Part shown: positions 16,964 through 24,526 of the stretch, one piece after another
How positions within the stretch are numbered: position 1 is the first letter of the stretch
How the letters are laid out: the number at the start of each line of letters is the position of its first letter
Assembly (NCBI RefSeq): GCF_025947185.1
Contig: NZ_CP110001.1
Span: 3,534,001-3,598,000 of the forward strand
Length of the DNA stretch: 64,000 nt
Reading direction: 5' to 3'
Origin: Flavobacterium sp. N2038
Lineage (GTDB): Bacteria; Bacteroidota; Bacteroidia; Flavobacteriales; Flavobacteriaceae
The notes under the pieces: model-generated
The model's database searches: none
What the model saw: only the letters and a program-made list of their open reading frames with translations
What the model was told of the DNA's origin: nothing
Translations under genes and position numbers: made by a program

Positions 16964-17728
16964 TTAAATTGTAATTTCTAAATTGTCATAAGCCAGAAAA
17001 ACATTCTCCGGAAGTTGCTTTTGCACTTCTTCATGAAAGCCTAAAACATGGCTAATGTGCGTTAAATAAGCTTTCTCAGGTTTTACAAGATTAATAAAAT
17101 CAAGCGCTTCCTGCAAGTTAAAGTGAGTATCATGTGGCTCAACACGCAGTGCATTTACCACCAGGACTTTTAAATTTTTAAGTTTTTCGATCTCAACTTG
17201 TTCAATTGTTTTTACATCTGTCAGATAAGCAAAATCATCAATGCGATAACCAAAAACCTGCAAATCGCCATGCATCACATTTATTGGAATTGCTGTTTTA
17301 TCACCTACTGTAATAGGATGATTGTTTACGACTTCGATCGTTTTAACGCTTGGTGCTCCGGGATATTTGTTTACCGTTTCAAAAACATAATCAAAACGTC
17401 GTCTGAGATTGGCAATAACGCGCTCATGTGCATAAACAGGAATTTCGCCTTGTCTAAAGTTAAACGGACGAATATCATCCAGGCCTGCAGTATGATCTGC
17501 ATGTTCATGAGTAAACAGTATTGCATCAAGTTTGCGGCAGCCGCAGGAAAGCATTTGCTGTCTGAAATCCGGCCCGCAATCTATAACATACGAATGTTCA
17601 TCCCATGTAATCCAGATGGATACACGAAGCCTTTTATCCTTAGCATCAGTGCTTTTACAAACGGGATGATCGACCCCGATAATCGGGATACCTTGAGAAG
17701 TACCAGTACCTAAAAAATAGACCTTCAA
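16964..17728 (-). CDS. PhnP-like MBL-fold metallo-hydrolase
   Basis: This 254-residue protein is a metallo-beta-lactamase-fold hydrolase of the PhnP/RNase Z-like branch. The metal motif THEHADH is at residues 73-79, with further ligands expected at His in NVMHGDL and THISHVLG. The N-terminus FLGTGTSQGIPIIG and CGPDFRQQML are typical of cyclic phosphodiesterases related to PhnP. No phosphonate genes are nearby, so the substrate is probably another cyclic phosphate or phosphodiester. It is the first gene of a two-gene operon. Confidence 0.8.
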   Translation of the reverse strand: MKVYFLGTGTSQGIPIIGVDHPVCKSTDAKDKRLRVSIWITWDEHSYVIDCGPDFRQQMLSCGCRKLDAILFTHEHADHTAGLDDIRPFNFRQGEIPVYAHERVIANLRRRFDYVFETVNKYPGAPSVKTIEVVNNHPITVGDKTAIPINVMHGDLQVFGYRIDDFAYLTDVKTIEQVEIEKLKNLKVLVVNALRVEPHDTHFNLQEALDFINLVKPEKAYLTHISHVLGFHEEVQKQLPENVFLAYDNLEITI

Positions 17729-17766
17729 TTGAACTTAATTTTTTTACAAAAATAGGATTATTTCTC

Positions 17767-17796
17767 TTTCATTAGAACCCTAATTTACTAACTTTG
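17767..17796 (+). promoter_or_regulatory. Flavobacterial-type promoter
   Basis: TTTC (17767-17770) and TAACTTTG (17789-17796) are 18 bases apart, close to the TTTG-N19-TAnnTTTG pattern. The -7 box lies 22 bases before the ATG at 17819. Confidence 0.5.
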
Positions 17797-17818
17797 TAAC
17801 AAATCTATTTAAAATAAA

Positions 17819-19279
17819 ATGGGTACAGAAATAAAACTCAAAGGTGACAAGGTCATCGAACAAATTCCTTCCATAAAAGACAAAGCTTTACGCATTAATT
17901 TAAACGAGAATATCTACGGAACATTTGCTGAAATTGGCGCTGGACAAGAGACAGTTAGACATTTTTTCAGATCCGGGGGTTCATCGGGAACAATTGCAAA
18001 AGCAATGTCTGCGTACGATAAAGATTTTAGTGATGCGGTGTATGGAACAGAAAAAGATGGGAGATATGTTACCGAAGAGCGATTAAAAAAAATGCTGACT
18101 CTCGAAGGTCAAATTATTGAAGAAAGATTAAGCCGAGAGAAACATCCTACGAAACTTTTTTTTAGTTATGCAAACACCGTTGCAACTATAGATTTTGCCA
18201 AACAATTTAAAGGCCACGGCTGGGTCGGAATCAGATACCAAATTGAACCGGACGAAGCTTACAACGAAATTATCCTTCACATTCGTTTTAAAGAAACTGA
18301 CGCGAGATTACAACAGGAAACACTTGGAATTCTGGGAGTAAATTTAATTTACGGCGCGTTCTACAAATACAATGACCCTAAACGCTTACTGCGTTATTTA
18401 TACGACCACTTAGACAAAGATCAATTAGAGATCGATACCATTAACTTCTCGGGACCACGTTTTGCTGATGTTGATAATCGTTTGATGAGTTTACAGCTGG
18501 TTAAAAACGGAATGACCGATGCGGTAATGTTTAATCCTGATGGAAAAAATGTTTTACCGGCAGCGGTTTTATACAAAAAGAACCTTCTTGCTTTTAGAGG
18601 AAGTTTTCGTCCGGTTACCAATGTAAATCTTGACATGTATGAGAAATCATTAAAGATGTTTCTGGAAGAAAACAAGGTCGAAAAAGACAATACACTGGTT
18701 GTTTTTGAGATTACACTTTCAAACTTACGTTCTGATGGTGAAATCGATGAGCGTGATTTTATGGACAGAGCTGAATTACTTTGTTCATTAGGTCAAACAG
18801 TTATGATTTCAAACTTTCAGGAATATTACAAAGTTGTTGAATATTTCTCTAATTATACCAAAGCCCGAATGGGATTGGCAATGGGTGTAAACAACTTAGT
18901 TGATATATTTGATGAGAAATACTATCGCCACTTAAGTGGAGGTATTCTTGAAGCTTTTGGAAAACTATTTTACCGTGACATGAAAGTATTCTTATACCCT
19001 ATGTTAGGTGAAAATGGAGAAATTATAACTTCAGATAATCTGAAAGTTCATCCTAGAATGAAAGAATTGTATAAATTCTTTAAATTCAATGGAAAAGTGG
19101 TAGACATTAAAGATTACAATCCAGACATATTAAATGTATTCTCCCGCGAAGTATTAAAAATGATTGGTCAGGGAAAAACCGGCTGGGAACCAATGCTTCC
19201 ATCCGGAGTAGCAGAAATCATAAAAGAACACCATTTGTTTGGATATCATCCTAAGAAAGAATTAGAACAAAATTCATAA
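17819..19279 (+). CDS. Conserved protein of unknown function
   Basis: This 486-residue protein is well conserved in Bacteroidota and occurs in some other phyla, but I know of no proven function. It lacks a signal peptide and membrane segments. Notable stretches are GTFAEIGAGQETVRHFFRSG (about residues 35-54), FFSYANTVATIDFAKQFKGH (about 118-137), NLIYGAFYKYNDPKRLLRYL and MISNFQEYYKVVEYFSNYTK. Relatives have been labelled nicotinate-nucleotide adenylyltransferase, but the HxGH motif of that family is absent, so that label is not supported. A good promoter precedes it and a strong terminator follows. Confidence 0.6.
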   Translation: MGTEIKLKGDKVIEQIPSIKDKALRINLNENIYGTFAEIGAGQETVRHFFRSGGSSGTIAKAMSAYDKDFSDAVYGTEKDGRYVTEERLKKMLTLEGQIIEERLSREKHPTKLFFSYANTVATIDFAKQFKGHGWVGIRYQIEPDEAYNEIILHIRFKETDARLQQETLGILGVNLIYGAFYKYNDPKRLLRYLYDHLDKDQLEIDTINFSGPRFADVDNRLMSLQLVKNGMTDAVMFNPDGKNVLPAAVLYKKNLLAFRGSFRPVTNVNLDMYEKSLKMFLEENKVEKDNTLVVFEITLSNLRSDGEIDERDFMDRAELLCSLGQTVMISNFQEYYKVVEYFSNYTKARMGLAMGVNNLVDIFDEKYYRHLSGGILEAFGKLFYRDMKVFLYPMLGENGEIITSDNLKVHPRMKELYKFFKFNGKVVDIKDYNPDILNVFSREVLKMIGQGKTGWEPMLPSGVAEIIKEHHLFGYHPKKELEQNS

Positions 19280-19308
19280 AAAAAGTCCCTTTCGGGACTT
19301 TTTTTTTG
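19280..19308 (+). terminator. Rho-independent terminator
   Basis: AAAAAGTCCC pairs perfectly with GGGACTTTTT (tetraloop TTTC), followed by further T residues. Confidence 0.9.
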
Positions 19309-19545
19309 TTTCAGGTTTTTCTTTGTTTCAAGTTTCATGTTCTAAACTGATCAAAGTTAACCGCAAAGCACGCTAAGTTTTTTTGATCTGCGGAGTTTTA
19401 TAAAAACGCAAAGTTCGCAAAGTTATGTATTGATAAAGCTTTGCGAACTTTGCGCATTATAAATGCAAACTATAACAAGCTTAGCGTGCTTTGCGGTTAA
19501 ATTTCACATTCAACAAAAACCTGAAACCTGAAACTTGAAACAAAA
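19308..19545. repeat. Large nested inverted repeat (CGCAAAG family)
   Basis: Three nested pairs fill this gap. The outer imperfect arms contain GTTTCAAGTTTCA and its complement (about 19308-19340 and 19513-19545). The middle arms are a perfect 21-base match (19357-19377 with 19480-19500, core CCGCAAAGCACGC). The inner arms are a perfect 16-base match, CGCAAAGTTCGCAAAG (19407-19422) with 19439-19454. Together they can fold into one long cruciform or RNA stem. No coding potential is seen. Confidence 0.85.
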
Positions 19546-19548
19546 ACT

Positions 19549-20001
19549 CTATTTCAAAATCTGCGTAGTATGTTCTTTTGTTTTTACTTTTTCGATTACC
19601 TCATCGATAATTCCTTTCTCGTCAATTACAAAAGTTGTTCTATGGATTCCGTCATATTCTCTTCCCATAAATTTCTTTGGTCCCCAAACTCCGAAAGCAT
19701 TGATTACCGACTTATCTTCATCTGCCAATAACGGAAAAGGTAATTCATATTTCTCCTTAAACTTTACCTGTGCTTTTTGACGGTCGGCGCTTACTCCAAG
19801 AAGTTCGTAATTATTAGCCTGAAAACGGTGAAAATTATCTCTTAAATCACAAGCTTCTGCCGTGCAACCTGGCGTACTTGCTTTTGGATAAAAGAAAACT
19901 ACTAATTTTTTTCCTGCGTAATCTGCTAGTTTATGCGTTTTTCCTTCCTGATCTACTCCTGAAAAATTTGGCGCTTTATCTCCTTTTTGTAATGTTGTCA
20001 T
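19549..20001 (-). CDS. bcp: Thiol peroxidase, Bcp/PrxQ type
   Basis: This 150-residue peroxiredoxin reduces hydrogen and organic peroxides using thioredoxin. The peroxidatic Cys46 is in the motif STPGCTAEACDLRD and the second Cys51 is five residues on, as in 2-Cys PrxQ/Bcp proteins. GDKAPNFSGVDQEGKTH at the start and GREYDGIHRTTFVIDEKGII near the end are typical of the family. It is cytoplasmic and stands alone, with repeats on both sides. Confidence 0.9.
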   Translation of the reverse strand: MTTLQKGDKAPNFSGVDQEGKTHKLADYAGKKLVVFFYPKASTPGCTAEACDLRDNFHRFQANNYELLGVSADRQKAQVKFKEKYELPFPLLADEDKSVINAFGVWGPKKFMGREYDGIHRTTFVIDEKGIIDEVIEKVKTKEHTTQILK

Positions 20002-20081
20002 ATTTTTTTATTTTAGATTGTAGATTGTTGATTTTAGAATAAAGAGTACAGAATAAAGAATAAAGAGTAAAGATAACTTTT

Positions 20082-20123
20082 AACTCATAACTCATAACTC
20101 ATAACTCATAATTCATAACTCAT
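20082..20123. repeat. Six tandem copies of a 7-base unit (AACTCAT)
   Basis: AACTCAT occurs four times in a row, then one AATTCAT and a final AACTCAT. It directly precedes the structured RNA candidate and follows an AT-rich stretch of AATAAAGAGT-like units. Such slippage-prone tracts vary among strains. Confidence 0.8.
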
Positions 20124-20134
20124 AATTATTTTCA

Positions 20135-20275
20135 TGCCCCAGATTGAAGTGAAAACCCCGGAATTATGACAGTTTACATTTTTTGTATTTAAAAAGCGAC
20201 CGGAGGAAGCTCTTTTAAATACTTAAAAATGTTACTGGCATAATGAGGAGTTGTAACGGAAAGCTGGATTAGGCA
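20135..20275 (+). ncRNA. Candidate structured RNA, Flavo-1-like
   Basis: The element is closed by two short helices: TGCC (20135-20138) with GGCA (20272-20275) and CCAG (20139-20142) with CTGG (20264-20267), separated on the 3' side by ATTA. Inside, ATTATG (20163-20168) pairs with CATAAT (20238-20243), and GTATTTAAAA (20185-20194) with TTTTAAATAC (20213-20222) around a loop holding GCGACCGGAGGAAGC. The sequence CCCCAGATTGAAGTG and the ending GCTGGATTAGGCA recur in Flavobacterium intergenic regions. It may be the published Flavo-1 motif, but that match is from memory. The 3' end is 45 bases before nth. Confidence 0.6.
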
Positions 20276-20320
20276 CATCATTAAAATTATTACTATTTTT
20301 ACGGGATTAAAAATACGGAA

Positions 20321-21001
20321 ATGAATAAAGAAGCTCGAGTACAATTTGTTATAAATACGTTAAAAGAACTCTACCCTACTATACCAGTCCCTCTTGACCA
20401 TAAAGATCCTTACACTTTATTAATTGCTGTTTTGCTTTCGGCACAATGTACAGATGTACGTGTCAACCAAATCACACCTTTATTATTTGCAAAAGCGGAT
20501 AATCCGTATGATATGGTTAAAATGTCTGTGGAAGAAATTAAAGAAATTATACGTCCGTGTGGATTATCTCCAATGAAATCAAAAGGAATTCATGGTCTAT
20601 CTGAGATTTTAATTGAAAAACATAACGGAGAAGTTCCGCAGAGTTTTGAAGCACTCGAAGAATTGCCTGCAGTTGGACATAAAACCGCAAGTGTTGTAAT
20701 GTCGCAAGCCTTTGGCGTTCCTGCTTTTCCGGTTGATACTCATATTCACAGATTAATGTACCGATGGAATCTTTCGAATGGAAAAAATGTTGTACAGACA
20801 GAAAAAGATGCCAAACGATTGTTTCCGAAAGAAATATGGAATGATTTACATTTACAGATTATCTGGTACGGCCGTGAGTATTCGCCAGCGCGTGGCTGGA
20901 GTCTGGAAAAAGATATTATTACCAGAACAGTGGGTAAAAAATCAATTATTGATGAAATGAAAGCTCTGGAAGCTGCAAAAATAAAGGCACAAAGATTGTA
21001 A
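20321..21001 (+). CDS. nth: Endonuclease III without the iron-sulfur cluster
   Basis: This 226-residue helix-hairpin-helix DNA glycosylase/AP lyase removes oxidised pyrimidines in base excision repair. The HhH motif LPAVGHKTASVV has the catalytic Lys121, and Asp139 follows in FPVDTHIHRL, matching Lys120 and Asp138 of the E. coli enzyme. The four C-terminal cysteines that bind the 4Fe-4S cluster in E. coli are absent: the only cysteines are Cys43 and Cys80. A short hairpin (AAAGGCACA with TGTGCCTTT) overlaps its stop and may terminate transcription. Confidence 0.88.
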   Translation: MNKEARVQFVINTLKELYPTIPVPLDHKDPYTLLIAVLLSAQCTDVRVNQITPLLFAKADNPYDMVKMSVEEIKEIIRPCGLSPMKSKGIHGLSEILIEKHNGEVPQSFEALEELPAVGHKTASVVMSQAFGVPAFPVDTHIHRLMYRWNLSNGKNVVQTEKDAKRLFPKEIWNDLHLQIIWYGREYSPARGWSLEKDIITRTVGKKSIIDEMKALEAAKIKAQRL

Positions 21002-21047
21002 ACCTCTGTGCCTTTGCTTCTTTATCACTTTGTACCTTTTAGTTAAT

Positions 21048-22109
21048 CTACATACTAGCTTTTAAAGCATTGTATTCAGGTGTCATATCCAGAGATCTGT
21101 ACACACCTAAAAGTGTTTTGGTTACATCTTCATTTTTAGGCTCAATAGTAAGCGCTTTCTTCAAATACGGAATGGCACTTCGGCTCAATTCATCTTTTTT
21201 GGCACTCAGCTTATCATACTCCTGCATTTCTTTTGGAGTAGTTCCTAAAGTAGATATCTGATCGGCTAGTTCCTTTTTTAATTGTAGTTTTAAATAGGCA
21301 AGATTAATATAGGCGTCAATATAATTTGGATTTAACTCTAAAACGTAATTATAAGTAGCTTCTGCTTTTGCAAATTCTTTTCTTTCCAGATAAGCATAGG
21401 CCAGGTTATTATTTACATCAATCTTTTTTGAAGGAACAGATTCTGTTCTTGGTTTTTCGTAAAGACCTTCCTGAATAGCTGATTCCCTGGCTTTTGGGGA
21501 AATAAAAGCATCTTCTTCTTTTGTTTTCTTATTAGTTGCGTAATAAATAACTCCTTTTCCGGAATAGTTTTTCTTCTTTAATTCTTCATAATACTTCACT
21601 GCAGAGGCATAATCTCTGGCATTTATTGATGAAGAAGCAGCATTTAATAAGTTTAAAGTATCTTTTTTATCAAACAAGTATACATTATAACTTTTATCAG
21701 CACTTTCTTTGAATCTTCCTGCTTTAAAATCATCCATTGCACCATTTACAAGTTTAGACTTTAAGTCTTTTAATGCCATACTTGCTTTTACAGTGTATTT
21801 GAATTTACCAGATTCATTTTCATATAAAAACACATCCTGATAGGATTCTGAAGCCAATGTAAAATTATTGGCTGCATCTACATTTTTACCGGCTAAATCT
21901 TTTAGCACATTTCCTTTTAAGAAGTAAAAATCAGATTTATCTTCATCGGGCGCATTAAGGATTAAATATTCTGTTTTCTTTAATACAGCCAATGCTTCTG
22001 CAGAACTGCCTTTTTCAAAAAGAGTCTGGGCTTCTTTTATTTGTGCTTTTTGGGCAAAAACACCAACATTTATCAATAGTATTGATAAAAACATAAATTT
22101 TATTTTCAT
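21048..22109 (-). CDS. Secreted tetratricopeptide-repeat protein
   Basis: This 353-residue protein has a Sec signal peptide (MFLSILLINVGVFAQ) and several TPR motifs: about residues 22-60 (AQTLFEKGSSAEALAVLKK), 155-185 (ASAVKYYEELKKKNYSG), 235-270 (LAYAYLERKEFAKAEATYNY, then ELNPNYIDAYINLAYL) and 310-345 (AIPYLKKALTIEPKNEDVTK). It is expected in the periplasm as a protein-binding scaffold. The partner is unknown. It is convergent with nth. Confidence 0.75.
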   Translation of the reverse strand: MKIKFMFLSILLINVGVFAQKAQIKEAQTLFEKGSSAEALAVLKKTEYLILNAPDEDKSDFYFLKGNVLKDLAGKNVDAANNFTLASESYQDVFLYENESGKFKYTVKASMALKDLKSKLVNGAMDDFKAGRFKESADKSYNVYLFDKKDTLNLLNAASSSINARDYASAVKYYEELKKKNYSGKGVIYYATNKKTKEEDAFISPKARESAIQEGLYEKPRTESVPSKKIDVNNNLAYAYLERKEFAKAEATYNYVLELNPNYIDAYINLAYLKLQLKKELADQISTLGTTPKEMQEYDKLSAKKDELSRSAIPYLKKALTIEPKNEDVTKTLLGVYRSLDMTPEYNALKASM

Positions 22110-22515
22110 TGTAGTTTAAGTTTGATGGTTAAGATAGATTTTGGATTCTTCTTTGCACAATTTAGGATCTGATCTCGATCAACATAATTACGCTTTTAAT
22201 ACCCTTATTTTGTGGGGCATAAAAATTATCAAACTAAAAATTAAATAGTGTAGTTTTTTCTCATATTAAATATTTTTAGGGGTTATGGTTTTCTCTATTT
22301 ACAAAAAATATATTTTTTAACAGTATTTTCACTATAAATACCTCAATTGTTCTAAATTTTATACGAACAATATATTTTTTTATCTAAAATAGAATTAAAA
22401 ACTGAATACACAATAAAATACTAATATTTTTTTATCATAAGATTAACATTTAGATAAAGTGACTTATTAATGTACTATTACACAGGATTATTATTTTTTT
22501 GAAGCACAAAAAAAA
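22110..22515. other. AT-rich intergenic region
   Basis: About 400 bases upstream of the TPR gene. It is very AT-rich with no open frame, tRNA or convincing repeat that I can see. The promoter of the TPR gene should be in its left part, but no TAnnTTTG box at the right place stands out. Confidence 0.4.
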
Positions 22516-22548
22516 CTCACTATCTGTATTTAAATACAAATAGTGAGC
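22511..22548 (-). terminator. Terminator of the sigma factor/micro-protein unit
   Basis: CTCACTATCTGTATTT (22516-22531) pairs with AAATACAAATAGTGAG (22532-22547) with one mismatch. Read on the minus strand it is followed by TTTTTTT, so it ends transcripts coming from the gene at 22610. Confidence 0.8.
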
Positions 22549-22609
22549 TTTCAACCAAAACGACCATTTGGTTTTCTTTTGAAACATCCGGCCAAAAGAA
22601 GCGGGCTGT

Positions 22610-22753
22610 CTAATTAGCTATTATTTCAAAACTTTTATCCTCAACTTTCACAATTGTTAGGGCTTGTGAATAATTTAATAAAAAAGAAACTACTTCTTTT
22701 TTAGGTTTCAAGTTTTTTGAAGCTAATGCTTTCTTAGAGTAAATTTTTGCCAT
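22610..22753 (-). CDS. 47-residue basic micro-protein downstream of the sigma factor
   Basis: An ATG at 22753 opens a 47-codon frame starting MAKIYSKKALASKNLKPKKE and ending VKVEDKSFEIIAN. The N-terminal half is strongly basic, and the C-terminal half is hydrophobic and beta-like (VVSFLLNYSQALTIVKV). It begins 50 bases after the sigma-factor stop and ends at a terminator, so both are probably one transcript. I recall near-identical small proteins in other Flavobacterium genomes, which supports a real gene. The function is unknown; RNA binding or regulation of the sigma factor are only guesses. Confidence 0.65.
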   Translation of the reverse strand: MAKIYSKKALASKNLKPKKEVVSFLLNYSQALTIVKVEDKSFEIIAN

Positions 22754-22803
22754 TTATAAATTAAGTTTATACTTAGTATAACGGCTTAATACTCAAAATA
22801 GTA

Positions 22804-23388
22804 TTAGTTGGTTAAAATAATTTGATGTTTATCAATTATTTTTCTCAAATTCATAAGTGCATAACGCATTCTTCCCAGTGCTGTATTGATACTAACATCT
22901 GTAAGTTCAGAGATTTCCTTGAAGCTCATATCCTGATACATACGCATTAATAACACTTCTTTTTGATCATCAGGAAGCTCTTCTATCAGCTTTTTTAAGT
23001 CAACTTCTACCTGATCAGCGATCATTTTACTTTCGATTGTAAGGGAATCATCAGACATTATAGAGAATATAGAAAACTCTTCTGTTTCTCTATACATTGG
23101 CATTTTTTTGGTTTTGCGAAAATGATCTACAATTAAATTATGAGAAATACGCATTACCCAAGGCAAAAACTTGCCTTCTTCATTATATGAATTACTTTTA
23201 AGAGTTTTTATTACTTTAATAAAAGTGTCTTGAAAAATATCGTTTGAAATATCTCTATCAGCAATCTTAGAATATATAAAACCATATATCTTAGATTCAT
23301 GCCTTTTTATTAATGTTGAAAGTGCAACTTCATTGCCATCAACATAATTTTTTACTAATAGAGCGTCTGGAATATGCAGATCAGCCAT
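22804..23388 (-). CDS. ECF-type RNA polymerase sigma factor
   Basis: This 194-residue protein has both sigma-70 domains: region 2 at about residues 20-95 (IKRHESKIYGFIYSKIADRD, FQDTFIKVIKTLKS, LPWVMRISHNLIVDHFRKTK) and region 4 at about 130-185 (ELPDDQKEVLLMRMYQDMSF followed by the helix-turn-helix FKEISELTDVSINTALGRMR). It would direct RNA polymerase to promoters of an envelope-stress or similar regulon. No anti-sigma gene is adjacent. A small basic protein is encoded directly downstream. Confidence 0.88.
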   Translation of the reverse strand: MADLHIPDALLVKNYVDGNEVALSTLIKRHESKIYGFIYSKIADRDISNDIFQDTFIKVIKTLKSNSYNEEGKFLPWVMRISHNLIVDHFRKTKKMPMYRETEEFSIFSIMSDDSLTIESKMIADQVEVDLKKLIEELPDDQKEVLLMRMYQDMSFKEISELTDVSINTALGRMRYALMNLRKIIDKHQIILTN

Positions 23389-23683
23389 AATACTACTTTT
23401 TTAGTTTTTATAATTTGGAGTAATTTTCTAAAAAGTAATTTTATTGTATAGGCGTCTCTTTTTTAAGTATGTTAATATTGTGACCAAATTTAACAAATTA
23501 TTATTTTAAAAAGCAAATTAAATGAGGAATAATTAATAACAAAAACTTAATAATAATACATTTTACTTAAATTTAATTGACAAACGGTGTTAAAACAGTA
23601 AAACTCTTAAATTTTATTCAGATAAAAAAAAGACATAAATAACTTACAATTAAATACTTACGCCTTTTTTTTAGGTCTATTTT

Positions 23684-24442
23684 TTATTGATATACTTTTA
23701 CATAATCTATATAATATTTTTGCGGTAATATCGTATCATCTACTTCAGGGCCACCAAAATTACCTCCAATTGCCAAATTTACAATGATATAAAAGGGTTT
23801 ATTAAAAGGCCAGGTATCGTCATTTTTAACTACAGGATTGAATGTATATACTAAAGTTTTATCTACAAAAAAATCAATTTTATCTTTATCCCATTCAATC
23901 GCATAAACGTGATATCCTTCTTCAATGTTTGAGAAAGCTGTTCTTTTTGTATTGATCGTATTTCCATGACTGTCTTGTGTATGCAAAGTGGTATAGACCA
24001 TATGAGGATCTCTTCCTATATATTCTAGAATATCTATTTCTCCCGTTTTTGGCCATTTAACCTCATCAATATTGGCACCTAACATCCAGAATGCAGGCCA
24101 TAAACCATGTCCTACAGGCAATTTTGCTCTGGCTTCGATACGTCCGTAAAGAAATTCCTTTTTTCCTTTGGTTGTAATTTTGGTCGAGGTGTATTTAGAT
24201 CCTTCTTTTCGCGCCTCTATAACCAAATTACCATCTTTAAATTCATGATTTGTTTTGGTATAAACTTGTCTTTCATTATTACCAAAACCGCAAAGTGCCG
24301 GACAGCCATCACCAACTTCAAAATTCCAGTCTTTTTCGTTTAGCTCTTTTTTATTAAAATTTTCTTCCCAGATTAGTTTCCGTTTTGTTTCCTGGGCATA
24401 AGAAAAACTGCTAATTATTAGCATTATAAGCACCTTTTTCAT
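23684..24442 (-). CDS. Secreted GH16 endo-beta-glucanase (laminarinase-like)
   Basis: This 252-residue glycoside hydrolase family 16 enzyme carries a signal peptide ending near SYAQ. The catalytic motif GEIDILE puts the nucleophile at Glu135, Asp137 and the acid/base at Glu140. WEENFN at the start, GFGNNERQVYT (about residues 52-62), HGLWPAFWMLG (about 112-122) and the C-terminal INLAIGGNFGGP and YIDYVKVYQ complete the family pattern. It would cut internal beta-1,3- or beta-1,3/1,4-glucan bonds in the periplasm or outside the cell. It is the last gene of the polysaccharide locus, separated by a terminator-like hairpin. Confidence 0.9.
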   Translation of the reverse strand: MKKVLIMLIISSFSYAQETKRKLIWEENFNKKELNEKDWNFEVGDGCPALCGFGNNERQVYTKTNHEFKDGNLVIEARKEGSKYTSTKITTKGKKEFLYGRIEARAKLPVGHGLWPAFWMLGANIDEVKWPKTGEIDILEYIGRDPHMVYTTLHTQDSHGNTINTKRTAFSNIEEGYHVYAIEWDKDKIDFFVDKTLVYTFNPVVKNDDTWPFNKPFYIIVNLAIGGNFGGPEVDDTILPQKYYIDYVKVYQ

Positions 24443-24469
24443 AGTTCCTTTTTAAATATTACAAAAATT

Positions 24470-24497
24470 GAGAAGGCCAGCCTCAACTGACCTTCTC
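24470..24497 (-). terminator. Hairpin between the two GH16 genes
   Basis: On the minus strand GAGAAGGTCAG pairs with CTGGCCTTCTC (one G-U wobble, six-base loop), followed by a short T-rich stretch. The T-tract is weak, so partial termination, or a 3' stabiliser that lowers expression of the last gene, is likely. Confidence 0.6.
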
Positions 24498-24526
24498 CTT
24501 TCATTCTTACTACTTAATTAACAATC

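Noticed and set aside
17819..19279. Nicotinate-nucleotide adenylyltransferase
   Set aside because: The HxGH nucleotidyltransferase motif is absent and the length is more than twice the family norm.
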